Source: Patella vulgata (taxonomy: Eukaryota; Mollusca; Gastropoda; Patellidae). Taken from it: a stretch of DNA of 64,000 bases. Below are positions 1 through 11,438 of this stretch, piece after piece. Where the stretch lies: the NCBI RefSeq assembly GCF_932274485.2, contig NC_065882.2, positions 72,639,431 to 72,703,430 on the forward strand. The letters run 5' to 3'. The position numbers were made by a program, and so were the translations under genes. Under the pieces are notes generated by a model. The model had not been told where the DNA came from. It did no database searches and saw only the letters and a program-made list of their open reading frames with translations. The first letter of the stretch is position 1, and every line of letters begins with the position of its first letter.

Positions 1-1028
1 ACAGTAATTATGTTTAATGGGTCGTAAATTGTATTACACGTTAAAAGAAAAAGGGAAGTCAAATGGAAGAATTAAGTATAATAGTGTTGCAATTCGTTAA
101 ATGCTTTTACATTCATGTTGGGTCGTTAGTCTACAATAATCATATTCATCACCTATTTGTGTATCGCGATAATACTAAAACAAAAGATTCGGTTGTGCTT
201 TTAACGTTTTCTCTATGGCACTATGGAAACACTTCTGGAGAATCTTTAGCTGAGATTTAAAAGCTTTTAACGATTCAACGCTAAGGCAATGAATTCTATA
301 TCAAGGGAACAGGGAATGAAAAAGACTTCTTTTGCGATTTCCCGTTGTACGGATAGTCAATACAGAAGAATATTTTTTGTGGATCTTTAGAGTTGATGTA
401 AAACTGTACGGAGTGTTGATATCTTTAAACAAAAAATAATATTATATATGTGAACATACTAAGCAGATAAAAATGATATTAGGTGTTCTATAAAGTGTAA
501 CCATAAGCCATTTGATGACATTTTCGGGCTTTGTAGACTTGGGGCAATCATGTGGGAAGTTATTTATATGAAAATAATAGTAAATATTGGAGGACCACAC
601 TACACACAAAACAAAGCCGACACGACGAACTTACAGACAAGACAAACTACACAGATATTGCAAGAAATAAACAAAAAAATATCAAATCAAGAGAATGGAT
701 CCGGGGTCCAACCGTAAGCGTAGATTGCGCTGTTCAGTCACGGGCATGTAATGATACGCGCTTCACTCAACTTATTATATTTTTTTTTCATGAATAAACC
801 ATTAGACTATCTAGGAATATTTAGTTTTATCTTCATCAGGTGAAAATAGTCAGAATAAAGATAAAAAACGACAAAAACATAAGATAAAAATAACAGAGAT
901 TGAGTGCTAATGCCATTGGCATGATGGAATAACTTTAGTTGGAGATAAAATGAAATATAGTAAAGAGTTATCTTTGTAGGTATCTTCATTAGTTTAACAT
1001 GTAGTTTGTCTGTGAGGTTTGATCAGTA
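1..1028. other. AT-rich stretch, nothing recognised
   Basis: No open frame here resembles a known protein. The longest frames, about 60-80 codons, have biased, repetitive composition as expected by chance in AT-rich DNA. No terminal repeats, SINE boxes or tandem repeats were noticed. Confidence 0.6.
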
Positions 1029-1156
1029 CCCCCATGCATGACTCACCTGTGTGAGTCTTGAACTGTGAGAGTTTTGAACGGGCATCAGTTGGTGTTGTAT
1101 TCACACCCCCATGCATGACTCTCCTGTGTGAGTCTTGAACTGTGAGAGTTGTGAAC
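1029..1156. repeat. Two-copy tandem repeat, period 77 bp
   Basis: A 51-bp block starting CCCCCATGCATGACT occurs at 1029-1079 and again at 1106-1156 with only a few differences, separated by a 26-bp spacer. It lies just beyond the last recognisable part of the BEL/Pao relic. It probably belongs to the flank rather than to the element. Confidence 0.8.
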
Positions 1157-1159
1157 CAA

Positions 1160-4100
1160 TGTTTTGTATCTAACAAAACTAGAAATCGTCTTGGAGTAAG
1201 GAAGTTCTGAATTCTGTAATCTACCAAGGGCTCTTAAAACTCCATCTTTATCTTTGAACAAACCATATTGATTCTTCAATGATTCCATATTGTCTCTCGT
1301 CGTCAATAAAAGTTGAACTTCTTTTATCCATAAATTTTCGACTTTCTGAATATCTTCTACTGATAAACAGCTATCGAATGATTCAATATTAGTCTCGTTC
1401 GTTTGAATGATCTTCACAAATTTCATGACATAGGCGGTAATCCGTAAAAACCCGTAACCCGTAACTGAAGTTATTACAGCTGATCATTTCATTCAAGTTT
1501 TCATTTCTAGTGGGCAGTAAAATAGAACAGAAACTGTTGTCTGATTTGATTTGCTCAATTCTCCGATTTTTAATTCAACTTTACAATCTTCTGGAATGTA
1601 TTCTTCATTATTCTCTGGGTTGACTTCTGGATCTTGAAGCCAGATTACTGAATCTTTCAAGAATTCATTTGGATGCATACCCCTTGAAGGAATATCTGCT
1701 GGATTACTTATACCTTTACAATGATTCCAACAATAATTCTGGATAAATTGTTTCAATTCTTTAGTTTGATTCTTGATCCAAAAGAGAGCTATTTTACTGT
1801 CAGTCCAACAGAAAGTATTGTTGATTTCTAATTCAGTTTGAGATGTGTCTTGAATAGTGACAACCAGTCTCGATAATACCAATACCGATAACAATTCTAG
1901 GCTGGGAATGGAGTGTTGAACTACGGGAGCAATTCGTGTCTTTGATGCTATAAATCTAACAATGGTACTTGTCGTGGTTCGTATCTAAAGGTAAATGACG
2001 TCGCCATAGGCATTCATTGGTGCGCCATAGAATCCATGTAAATCACAAGAACAGAAATGATTTGATCGTGTATATCATTGAAATAATATCTACTTAGACT
2101 GAAAACTTCTGCCTTCGCCATGACATCCACTAATGTATCGAATCTGAATCTGAGTTCTCCACCTAATGGTTCATCCCAATCAATTCCTTATTTGTAGAGG
2201 TCCTGAAACAGAATCTTGAATTGTACTATAAATGGTGATAAAAGTCCTAAATGATCATAAAATCTGGAGAAACGCTAACACATGTCGTTTGGTTGGGAGA
2301 ATATCTCTCGCAAATTCTGATATTGACCGTATGTCGAATACTAGGCTATCTTCGACTGGATGCCTCGTGACTCCTAATATCCTGTGATGATTCGTTGAAA
2401 TAGTGCTTTAGAAAAAGAATCACCATCTTCCATGACAGGTGACTCAATTTTACTGAACTTTATTTCGTCTGAATTCTCGTCGTTTCGTGTGACATCACCC
2501 GATTTGACTTCATTTGAACTTTCTTCTGACTGAACTTTCTCCAGAAGATACTTCGAATTTTCTTAAATTGGAACGACCTTCAGCCAGTATGGATTAAGAT
2601 TTCTGATAGAATTCGTATGCTGAATTTTTATCATAGGCGCCCGAGGACAGGTCATCTACATACATTGATCTAAGGAAACCTTTAACAAAATCAAGATTTT
2701 AATCAATGTATTGTTCAATATGTTACTTAATTGTCGCATTTAGCAAAAATGGACTTGAAGACACACCGAACACTACACATGTAAATCAAAGGACTATCAA
2801 TGAAGTCAACTGGATCTTGCCGAAGCATCGTAGACAATTCTAACTTTCGTCGTTGATTTATCTATTTTATTACAGGATGGTGAGTTAATTAATGTACATT
2901 TCCAACTTCAACCATAGCTGGTTCTTCACTTCTTCAATTATTCTCCTCTTATTTGGTCTTCAATCCATCTGGACAGTTTCTTCCAATATGGCCCTTTTTA
3001 AGGCAGACATAACATCTTTTATATCGACTGAGTATTTCCTTTCTAGCAGATATACTTGTTACAACTTGACAAGAGTTCGATGTATGATTTGATCTACAGT
3101 ATGTGCAGCTAATTTGATTAAAGTTTTGCTGATTTGGGTTTCTGACAAGTAATGATGTCGTAGATCCAGGTCTTTTTTTTAGGAATATAATTATCTGGCT
3201 TACCGGCGTGCTTCTCCTGACAACTTTCATTTGATCTGGATTGCCGACTGGTAAATTCTCGTTCCCCGGCTTCCAGTTCTTTCAGTAAAGGGGGATCACG
3301 TGGCTAAGTGGGTAAGACGCTGGCTCGCTAGCCTGGAGGTCGGGTGTTCGATCCCTGCATTGGCCGAGAAAGTTCATCCAGATTTTCCGGCGTGGTTCCC
3401 CCTTGTCAGTGATGCAGGACGGAGGGCCTGACAAGGACAGCGGTCTAGTCCTTCGGATGAGACGAAAAACCGAGGTCCCGTGTATACATTGGAATGCACG
3501 TAAAAGATCCCTTGGCAGTTGGAATTCGATATAAGAGTAGGCGATAGTGCCGCTGCCCGGGCAAAATTTCCCTCATAGCACACTGTATGGCGTATGCCCG
3601 TCTTCATTAGCCCAGCATAGGAGCAGAACAGTAGGACGTTAAACCCCATTTCATTTCATTTCATTTCTTTCAGTAAAATATCTATAACCCAATCTAGCTT
3701 CCAATCATCTCCCTGGACTTCTCTACTGACTATAAGACGAAGATCTGGGGGTAATTTATTCATTAATATTGAAGATAGCACACTACTGTAGGATTCTGAT
3801 GGCACGCCAAAGGATCTTCGGGCTCTGACGTTTGATTCAACTGTATCATATAAGGTACGGAGAGCCTCCGGGTTCTGATTGGTCGATTTAATATTTGGGA
3901 ATGCCTTCATATGTTGTATTATAAATTGCTTGTTACCAAAACGTTTCTTTAAGATTTCAATTGTCTTTTCGTAATTACTTGATATAAGAGATAAACTTGC
4001 AATTGCATCTCCTGCCGCTTTTTCTACTAGTGCATTCTGATAGTTGAACTTATCTATCATATCATATCTAAGTTTGGATTTTTATGAATCGCCACTTCAG

Positions 4101-4560
4101 AGGAGTCCAAGAAAGTTGGCCATGCTGATAAATCTCCACTGATTTTTTTTCAAATCTAATTTATCAAGTTTCAGATATGACCTTGAATCAAAATGAACTG
4201 GACTTGCTTGTAGCAGGCTGGGTTCTAATTGCTGAGGTTGAGTAGGCTGAATCATTCATGGTCTCCAAGACTTTCAATTTATCGGTTAGTGCCGCCTTGG
4301 TTTGAGTAAGTTTCATTTCAAATTGATTAGTTTCTTTGTCTTCAATAACATTGGCATATTTTATTTTATCTACAGAACCGTTTCATGTATGTACGATGTC
4401 TGCAACGCGCTGTCTTTTTCTGGGAAGTTCTGACATTTTACCTTTCTATCAATTGACCCTACGTCTATTTAATTGTTTGCAATCGAATTTTGATGACAAT
4501 CTTAGCTTGAATTCATTCCATATACTTGATTTCTATCCGTCTCGTCGGACCATGTAACAG
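1160..4560 (-). mobile_element. BEL/Pao-type LTR retroelement relic
   Basis: A fossil retroelement read on the minus strand. Parts in element order are: a gag-like region with a conserved capsid-type stretch (about 4.56-3.66 kb), paired CCHC zinc knuckles (about 3.2-2.95 kb; CxxC...H...C spacing visible twice), a degraded protease and reverse-transcriptase region (about 2.9-1.9 kb), an RNase H to integrase linker with the family-typical TDSKIALFWI block (about 1.9-1.5 kb), and the start of integrase (about 1.43-1.16 kb). The domain order and these blocks match BEL/Pao rather than Gypsy or Copia. No flanking LTRs were found. It is broken in many places (at least half a dozen) and is old. It also contains a SINE-2 insertion at 3290-3664. 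The family call is firm; the outer limits are approximate. Confidence 0.85.
3290..3664 (+). mobile_element. SINE-2, near full length, nested in BEL/Pao relic
   Basis: A tRNA-derived SINE with a box A-like GGCTAAGTGGGTAAG and a box B-like GTGTTCGATCC near its 5' end. A long unique body follows, then the 3' end GGACGTTAAACCCCAT and a run of TTTCAT units. It is flanked by a perfect 13-bp target-site duplication, TTCTTTCAGTAAA, at 3277-3289 and 3665-3677. The flanking gag-side and zinc-knuckle-side parts of the BEL/Pao element lie directly on either side, so the SINE arrived later than that element. This is the best reference copy of SINE-2 in the window. Confidence 0.93.
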
Positions 4561-5206
4561 AATTTCGGGTCCTTTTGAATGAATTAAGACTTCGTTCATT
4601 TCACATTTATCTTACATAAACATTACATTTTCGGCTCGTGATATTCCCAGAGTTCATAGCGGTATAGTCTGAAACCTGTCTCCGAACAGAACTGGTAATG
4701 CTTTAACTATGGGCAGTGATAAATTACGGTACAGAAACTGGCCGCAAGAGATATGCAATATCAGCCTTTTTATATTGTCGTAAACTTTCAGCTCAACATA
4801 TTGAGCCTTTGGGAATTGGTTCTTCGAAATTAATCTCGTAAATTTCTTTCCGGCGTAAATATATTTACGAATTACCTAATTGAGATACTAATGGTACAAG
4901 ATACGTACATGTCTAAATAAATTTTGAACACAAACATACTCCGATCAATATTTAGTACCCGGTGTAATTAGTTAATGGGCGGGATTGCGGAGGGCAGGAC
5001 GCGAAATTGTCTTCCTAAGTATCACTGTGCTTTCGGGAGCCACAGTTACTCCCGCAAGATGGTAATTCCGTAACCAAGCTTCGATTACGGTGTTGGCCTG
5101 GAATGTTCCCGGGGAACATATGTAGTGGACATATGTATATTCAGTTACAAACATATATTCATTAGATTGTGGTTAATTTGACGGTGATACATATCCCATC
5201 TTTCAT
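4561..5206. other. Unassigned non-coding DNA
   Basis: No recognisable gene, terminal repeat or tandem array. A 60-codon minus-strand frame near 4972-5154 has no features that suggest a protein. Confidence 0.5.
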
Positions 5207-5420
5207 TGGATGGGTTGAATGGCTTAATGGTTATCGCCTGTGCGTTGCATCATAAGGTCTGTCATTGCGTCAACTGGCGTTATTCCCCGGTTGTACGTGA
5301 CATTCCTCCCACTGCTAACGACCCCTACTCGCAAGCGAATTATTGAAATAAAATTAAAGCATACGCTAGTCCTGAAATGACGTAGTTTGTGTCGAGTGGA
5401 TGTTAAACCCGATTCCTCTT
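5207..5420 (+). mobile_element. SINE-1 copy with internal deletion
   Basis: tRNA-like head (GGTTGAATGGCTTAATGG), the family block CAAGCGAATTATTGAAATAA, and the 3' end GTCGAGTGGATGTTAAACCC are present. A central stretch between the tRNA-like head and the CTCCCACTGCTAA block is missing compared with the copy at 34793. The copy ends in a short CT-rich run. Confidence 0.85.
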
Positions 5421-5580
5421 ATCTTTCTTTGATATTGTTATTTCCTGAGGTTAGGTGGGTGTAGTTGATGGAATGTCAGTAGAGATGTTGTTAATGGAGA
5501 TGCAAAAACAAACAAGATTAATTGCAAGATCGGGTTAAGAAAATCGGTTTCTAATCTGTACAACTATTATAATCTTTAAA

Positions 5581-6735
5581 GTCCGCTGTGCGAAGTGAAC
5601 AGATCGAAGGCGAGTTTCAATCTCAAAACAAAAATCAACTAAAATTATCAAATGTAGATGGCTTAATCGGCACGCGAAAATCTAGTCAAAAAGCTATGAA
5701 AACAAATCAAAATATGAACGGTAGATTGAGCTGGGATTCAATCGAATTTTAAAGATGCATATCAACAGATTTTTAGCGAAATTTACGGATGGTGCTAGGT
5801 TTTTCGACCGGATCTCGTTTATGCCGTCTGCAGTGGATACCGAATGTTGACAATTTTCAATTCATCATATCTTTGTAATGACTGAACCATTTTTAAAGCT
5901 GCAGTCACATCTTACGGTAACGCACGTGGTTGACCGTGGTGGTGGAATGGCGTAGTAGACCGTCGTTAAACGTAGGTAACCTTAGTTCAACATAGTTAAA
6001 CGTAGCTGTAAACGTAGTTTGAACTGCAAGAAACCCATGATTTGACCGTGGTTAGCCCAAAAATTTTCAACGCATTCAAAATATCTTTACGGTGAACTTG
6101 GATGCCAAAACCCAACTGTGACTGTAGTTTGAAAGTAGTTGACCCAATAGCTGACCGTAATTAACTCAACTTGACCGTAGGGTTACCGTAGTTGACCGTA
6201 GTTACTTGGCCTTACCACCACTTCGAACCTACTTCAACCTATTTGACCGCACGACCGCCGCTTTAGACTGATCATCCCTTCAAAGATTCAACTTTAACTA
6301 TATTGCCCAATGGCTTAGATGACATTCCGAGAGTGTGAAAAGCTCTGATGAGAGTACAAATTGCACAAAAATAAAACAATACTAAAATTATCAAATTAAC
6401 CGTGGCCTAATCTGCATGCGAACAGCTACTCCAATAGACGTGAAACAAATAAAAATATTAACGGTGGATTGGCCAGGGATTCAATCGGATTTTAAAGAGG
6501 CGTGTCGAAAGAGTTTAGCGATATTTACCAAGTGTGCTGGATTTTGACCTCATCCTGTTTATTCTGTCTGCACAAGGAGGCCTAATGTTTGCATTTTTTC
6601 ATTTCATCTTTGTAAATACTGAAGCATTTTTAGAATGATATTCCTTATAGAGATTCAACTTTCGCAATATTCCTCAATACCTCCAGTGCCGTCCAGCGAG
6701 GCTGAACGTGTGCGAAGTTCAATTCTAAGCATGTG
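5581..6735. repeat. Two diverged tandem units (about 373 bp), first one split by a MITE
   Basis: The stretch at 5581-5893 aligns with 6325-6638 along its whole length; CTAAAATTATCAAAT is an anchor at about 5639 and 6382. Both continue into matching right halves at 6266-6330 and 6640-6735. Removing the 370 bp inserted in unit 1 gives a period of about 373 bp. Divergence is considerable, so the duplication is old. No coding content was recognised. Confidence 0.8.
5896..6263. mobile_element. MITE with TA target duplication (368 bp)
   Basis: The ends are inverted repeats, AAGCTGCAGTC and (reverse complement of the right end) AAGCGGCGGTC, 9 of 11 identical. It is flanked by TA at 5894-5895 and 6264-6265. 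The interior is made of degenerate GTAGTTGACC-type repeats. The neighbouring tandem unit carries the uninterrupted site (TTTTTAGAATGATATTCC, against TTTTTA plus GACTGATCATCC here), so it serves as a natural empty site and confirms the boundaries. A TA duplication suggests the mariner/Tc1 superfamily, but no transposase is present. Confidence 0.88.
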
Positions 6736-7589
6736 TATGGCAAGGACTAGGGTTATTCGGCACTCGCCGCCTCTTCTAAGGAACTCCAAATATACCATAT
6801 GCTACTCCCGACCTGACCTTATAGGTTTTAATGAGGGACCATGGCCGAATACATCATAATGCCATATATACAAATCATGGGTTTGCTCTCAAGCTTACAC
6901 ACGAGACGGCGTATGGTTGCCTGTCGAACCTCATGGATTTTCTCCGCATACTCCATTCGGTATTGTTTCTCTCTGTCGCTCTCTCAATTTATTACATCAT
7001 AAATATATTCCTTAAAGTAAAGGATATTGAATTTTGATGAAAATGTATTATTATTACAAATTATTGAATATATCAATTTTCACATATTTACCCGAATTTT
7101 CATCTGGGGAATTTTAATATTTTACGGTGTTCGATTTAATTCAGTATATTGATGAACTATCGTTCCGCGCTTGCTTTTATTTCCAAATCCCTTACGTTAA
7201 TTTAATTTACAGACTGGCATGCAGTGAAACATACGCCCACCAGCAGTCTATTTATATAAAAGGAAGGACGTGAACGCATCAAATTTAGATAAATCTTCGC
7301 CGTAACAAAGTGGTCTCTTGGGGTTTCCATTGACTTTATGGCCATTCCCAGTAAGTATGACAAACCAATTAAGGTTCATCAATATCAATATACCTTGGAA
7401 AACCTGAATACATCGTAGAATGTAATGCGGCGAAACATACTCCCACCCTCAGCTTTTTAATAGAAATGGTGTTGGCTGAGAAAGTTCGTGTGATGATTAC
7501 ATGAATAACTAAAAAACTTTTACCATGGTCACAAGTTTATTAATAAGAGTATTGACAGCCGTGATTATGTGATACACAGACGGTTCCAT
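6736..7589. other. Non-coding DNA with a weak short repeat
   Basis: Two frames at about 6635-7037 look like chance openings. A loose direct repeat (GAAACATACGCCCACC near 7228 and GAAACATACTCCCACC near 7431) is the only structure noted. Residues encoded just before 7590 may belong to the LINE relic that follows. Confidence 0.5.
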
Positions 7590-7885
7590 TTGTCTGCAAC
7601 ATTTGATACGTTGGACCATGTTACTGCCTATATGTCTGGTCATGTACACATGTTACGGTTGGTGGCATATGTTAAAGATAGTTTCAAAAGTATGTATCGT
7701 CTGCTCCCTTGACAGGTTGGAATAAGGGGTGTTTGGAAATGCAATGTTACTGTTGGTAGCTATGTTAAAGATCGTTTCCAAAGTATTATCATCAAAGATA
7801 TGTTTCATCTGCTTCCTCGAACCTTGCGCGAGGAGTCCCAAAAGGATCCCTTCTAGGGCCAGCTTTGTTTACTCTTTATATCAAA
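7590..7885 (+). mobile_element. LINE reverse-transcriptase fragment, frameshifted
   Basis: Translation at 7590-7619 gives LSATFDTLDH, matching the aspartate-bearing motif of non-LTR reverse transcriptases (family form LSAAFDTVDH). Translation at 7832-7885 gives GVPKGSLLGPALFTLYIK, the GVPQGSxLGPLLFxxYI motif. Between them, a related stretch reading A/SYVKD(S/R)F(K/Q)S(M/I) occurs twice (about 7668 and 7758), so a short internal duplication has occurred. The two motifs are in different frames and the usual spacing is disturbed, so this is a dead fragment. The clade is probably CR1/L2/Jockey-like; the catalytic (F/Y)xDD motif was not found. Confidence 0.85.
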
Positions 7886-7959
7886 CACCCCTGCTATATG
7901 GTCTTCGGCTTGGGATGGAAACCACTCCACGTGACTTGGTGGCACGTCTTTAATAAATA

Positions 7960-8316
7960 TAGAAGACAATAGATCGTTCTCTCCAGTACTTTAATCCCAC
8001 TCCTGTCTTACACAAACAATTATTTTTATTTTTTTTTTCGGATGAAAAGGTAAAACGATTTGTTTGACTACAGCTTGTTTATCGCTTTATTCCAAGCCAA
8101 TTATAATTATTATTTATATATGACACAATTGAATAAACAGCATCGTTTATCAAGTTCTTTGTATTAAGTATTTATATGGACCAAATTAATCCCAATTTAT
8201 TTTTCAAGAAAGAGGATAAGGACCTGTGATATTTAGCAATGTTCTAGTAATCAATATTCTCTGAATGTCTTACTTCTAATTATTTTCAATCACCATTTCA
8301 CATAGTTATTTTGCCA
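7960..8316. other. AT-rich spacer, nothing recognised
   Basis: Low-complexity AT-rich sequence without recognisable coding or repeat structure. Confidence 0.5.
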
Positions 8317-8663
8317 GAAATGAAATAAAACGGGGTTTGACGTCCAACTTTAACGCACCAACTGGGCTGATCAGGACGGCGGTACACAATATTCTTTAAG
8401 GGGAATTTTGCACAGACAGCGGCGCTACGACCTGGGCTAATCCAGACGGCGGTACACAATATACAGTGTTCTTTAAGGGGAATTTTGCCCACACAGCGGC
8501 GCTAATACCTGGGCTAATCAAGACGGCGGTACACAACATACATTGTTCTTTAAGGGGAATTTCGCCCAGACAGCGATGCTATGATCTATTCCTGTATAGA
8601 ATTCCAACTATCAAGGGTTCTTTTACGTACACGCCGAACGATTGGACACTGTCCTTGCTAGGC
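8317..8663 (-). mobile_element. SINE-2 copy with an internal triplication
   Basis: Read on the minus strand, this copy starts its 3' end at GGGGTTTGACGTCC. The internal segment containing CTGGGCTAATC and CTTTAAGGGGAATTTTGC is then repeated three times, beginning at 8361, 8431 and 8508 (periods 70 and 77 bp). The remainder runs through GAATTCCAACTATCAAGG and GTTCTTTTACGT. Other SINE-2 copies in the window have this segment once, so the triplication arose in this copy or in its source. Confidence 0.85.
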
Positions 8664-8739
8664 GTATGTTCTCAGACGAACGTTAATCTCCATTTCATTC
8701 CATGCTGAACAATGTTCATTTACATCCCGATATGTACCT

Positions 8740-8764
8740 GTGCTTGCTCTCTCTCTCTCTCTCT
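8740..8764. repeat. CT microsatellite
   Basis: A short perfect CT dinucleotide run. The 250 bases that follow hold nothing recognised. Confidence 0.8.
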
Positions 8765-9055
8765 CGTGAATATAACCTGTATATACGAATCATTAGCAGA
8801 TAAAATCGATGCTTAATCGATATATAATCTGATGTTCTCAAGATGATGAACTAATTTATTATTCGGCAAATGTCGATTACATGGTTAAGTGAGAATAAAG
8901 CATTAACAACAGACATAGACCTTAGACAGACTAATTAGCCAGCAGCATTCTTAGAACTTCTGTCCTTCGACAAAGTGGACAAATATAGTCCCAGGTTTCA
9001 GTGAACTCGAGTACTCGTAAAATATATATTATTGCAATATCTCTTGGAAAGACTG

Positions 9056-9140
9056 AAATAGGGTTTAACGTGCAATCAACACAAACTGGGTCATTTTGGG
9101 ACTAACATATGGTGCAATTGTATTTCAATAATTTATAGTC
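9056..9140 (-). mobile_element. SINE-1 3' fragment
   Basis: GGGTTTAACGTGCAATCAAC, ACAAACTGGGTCATTTTGGG and the TATTTCAATAATT block are the reverse complement of the SINE-1 3' end. The 5' part is absent. Confidence 0.8.
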
Positions 9141-9221
9141 ATAATTATTATCTGTTTCTGATGGATTACATATTTGATTTATTTATTTATAACACAATTT
9201 AAAAACATGACGTTGGTGTCA

Positions 9222-9290
9222 AAGGGTTTACCGTCCTACTTTTCGCACTATCTGTCTATTAAATACGGACATACGTCATACAGTGTGTGT
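9222..9290 (-). mobile_element. SINE-2 fragment hosting SINE-1
   Basis: The block GTTTACCGTCCTACTTTTC through CATACGTCATACAGTGTG matches the SINE-2 3' region in reverse. It is interrupted by the SINE-1 copy at 9291-9556. CATACAGTGTG before and CACACAGTGTC after that copy look like an imperfect target duplication. Confidence 0.75.
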
Positions 9291-9556
9291 GGGGGGCGAA
9301 TGGTTAGCGTGCGCGTTGCATCATAAGGCCTGTCTTTGAATCAACTGGCGTGGTTTCGATTTCGCACATGTACGTGACAGCAAGGAGTAGGGTCGACTGT
9401 CCAACCTCGTGGGTTTACTCCGGGTCCACCGGTTTCATTTAACTACAAAAGACCCCTGCGCGCAAGCGAATAATTGAAATAAAATTAAACCATGTGTAGT
9501 CACGAAATGACGTAGTTTGTGTCAAGTGGACGTTAAACCCTATTTCTCGCTCTCAC
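9291..9556 (+). mobile_element. SINE-1, near full length
   Basis: Carries the tRNA-like head (GAATGGTTAGCG...GGTTTCGATTTC), the GACAGCAAGGAGTAGGGTCG block, the CAAGCGAATAATTGAAATAA block, and the 3' end GTGGACGTTAAACCC followed by a CTCGCTCTC tail. It is inserted into a SINE-2 fragment. Confidence 0.88.
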
Positions 9557-10131
9557 ACAGTGTCCTCATTCTGAACATCTGAGACACGCTACCTGCGGAG
9601 AAGTATCTCAGACCCAGTCAGTAGCCATGATATCCATATCACGTGATCTACACATCACAGGTCATGACATTGGCGTCAATGGGTCATGAGGTCAACATTG
9701 TAATCAATAGGTTTATCTTCAGCATCGTGTCCGTTGCACCCATAAAGACTATATAATTCGTACAGTCCCAACATGTTCTCTCTTCTTCCAATGATTTTTC
9801 ACAAAAATAACATCTACAACTCATAGAATTGACGTTGTCTTCAATGACAGCGTCTGCGAGGAATGTTCAAAGAGGCCGCCATATTGCACTATTTTGTGCA
9901 TCGGTCGGGTCTATTTCAGATATACACAATCAATTCTGTTGATGTTTTTAGCGTTGGGATTGACTAATAGTTAATGTGTTTCAGTTCTAAAACAAATATT
10001 TTAAACTTTAACGCAAATTTAGAAAATAGCCAAATTCTGGCTGGGATTACTGAGCAAAATGGCCATTCACTGTATACGTGCGAAAAAAAAGCTAGCCGCC
10101 AATTAATTTTCGTACGTTAGTTACGTACGAC
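9557..10131. other. Unassigned non-coding DNA
   Basis: No gene or repeat family was recognised. There is a short direct repeat, GTCATGACATTGGCGTCAA and GGGTCATGAGGTCAAC, around 9660-9700. Confidence 0.5.
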
Positions 10132-10345
10132 GGTGTCCTATGCGGGAAATTTTGCCAACGGTTACAAGGCACCTCGGTTTTCCCTACCATGCAAATCACC
10201 AACCACTGTGCTTTGCTAGGCCAGAACCAACGTTGCAAAACTTCAAGGAACAACACCGGCATCGAACCCATGCCCTCTGGTTAGTATCTCAGCAGCTTGC
10301 CTCGTTGCAGTGGAAGGAAACCGGAGGAATCAGAGAATACCTTAT
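10132..10345 (-). mobile_element. SINE-4 copy
   Basis: The segment GCGGGAAATTTTGCCAAC, AAGGCACCTCGGTTTTCCCT and ATGCAAATCACCAACCACTG recurs at 24820-24900. Read on the minus strand its far end carries a box B-like GGGTTCGATGCC, so it appears to be a further tRNA-derived SINE. It shares the GGGAAATTTTGCC and CCTCGGTTTT motifs with SINE-2, so it may be a SINE-2 subfamily. Confidence 0.65.
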
Positions 10346-10714
10346 AACCTGACTTTGTACGGATGTAAGATAAAAGAAACGCGTGACAACTTACTGATCA
10401 TCCAGCCTCATTTATACAGTAATCGACATAGTTAGCTTTCTGGTTTTATTAGCGGTTTTATTTGATGTCTATACATTTTGTCTCGAACAATTACCTCAGA
10501 ATGGTGTCCATGGAATAACTTACGGTAATCTGCCACAATTGGGAGTTGCATTTAATTTGTAACGGAAGGTCTATTAATTGTATACAAAACAATTTATTTG
10601 TGAAAACTCGACTATTATAAGAATGCAGCCTTATCATTCGCCAAGAATTTGAATTTTGGTACAGACTTGACCAATGAAGGTAGGGTGTTGTTGATGATGT
10701 TGTTTATGGGGCTG
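10346..10714. other. Unassigned non-coding DNA
   Basis: AT-rich with no recognised features. Confidence 0.5.
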
Positions 10715-10722
10715 TTTGCGGG

Positions 10723-11438
10723 CAGTGACGGATCATGAGGTCCTCGGGCCCTGAGGTAGTGTAGCTGCCGAGCTCCAGTGACAAGATGACACCCTAGAAA
10801 TTTCGACTTGAAATGGTGGTCTGTGGAGTATATCCAGGGCAGAAAGTCGTATACATAGTTCTAAGAACTCAGTGTTAATCTAGATTAGTGATCTGAATGA
10901 AGTTGTTGGGGATCATATTTCCCGATAGTGCAGGATTTGTTTCCTCAGGAAGACTCTGAGGATTGATTCAAGATTTTTTTTCTAACGGTTATGTCACTTT
11001 CCTGTTATCCAAATCCCATTAAATGAGTTTACAAAAAGAATTAATAAATAACATCAATAAGACAGTATGAGTCAGTAGCATTTCCGGCGGTCGACACGGA
11101 GAAACGGGGGCCGGCGGAAATATTGAACAATTAACGATACCACTACCTGTCAACCAGAAATAATATTTCGGGTTTCGGGTTATGGAAACGTTTCTGATTT
11201 CAACTTTTCGCTGCCAAACCACCCAACGTGGAATCATTGACATCAATTTTCTTTGACCGATGCCCCCTACCTTATAATTTCAAAATTCATCGAAAAAAGG
11301 CCACTGTTTCATGATTTTGGGAAAAAGGGCCTTCATTACTTGTTTCTACAAAATATAAAACAAAATTGTCACCAAATCACCTAAGGGGCCCGGGCCCTAA
11401 GCATTTTCCTCTGTTGCCCTCGTCATGATCCGTCACTG
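10723..11438. mobile_element. Non-autonomous element with hAT-like ends (716 bp)
   Basis: The two ends are perfect 16-bp inverted repeats, CAGTGACGGATCATGA. They are flanked by the 8-bp near-duplication TTTGCGGG (10715-10722) and TTTTCGGG (11439-11446), 7 of 8 identical. CAGTG-type ends and 8-bp target duplications are typical of the hAT superfamily. Both ends continue into GGGCCC-rich subterminal sequence. The interior (including a 75-codon minus-strand frame at 11019-11246) has no transposase motif, so the element would depend on an enzyme encoded elsewhere. Confidence 0.92.

Noticed and set aside
3300-3370. tRNA-like sequence with box A and box B (also at heads of many other repeats)
   Set aside because: It is the 5' head of SINE-2, followed by a SINE body, 3' end and tail with a target duplication; the cloverleaf is not complete. 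The same holds for 16169, 27690, 48283 and 62440-62490.
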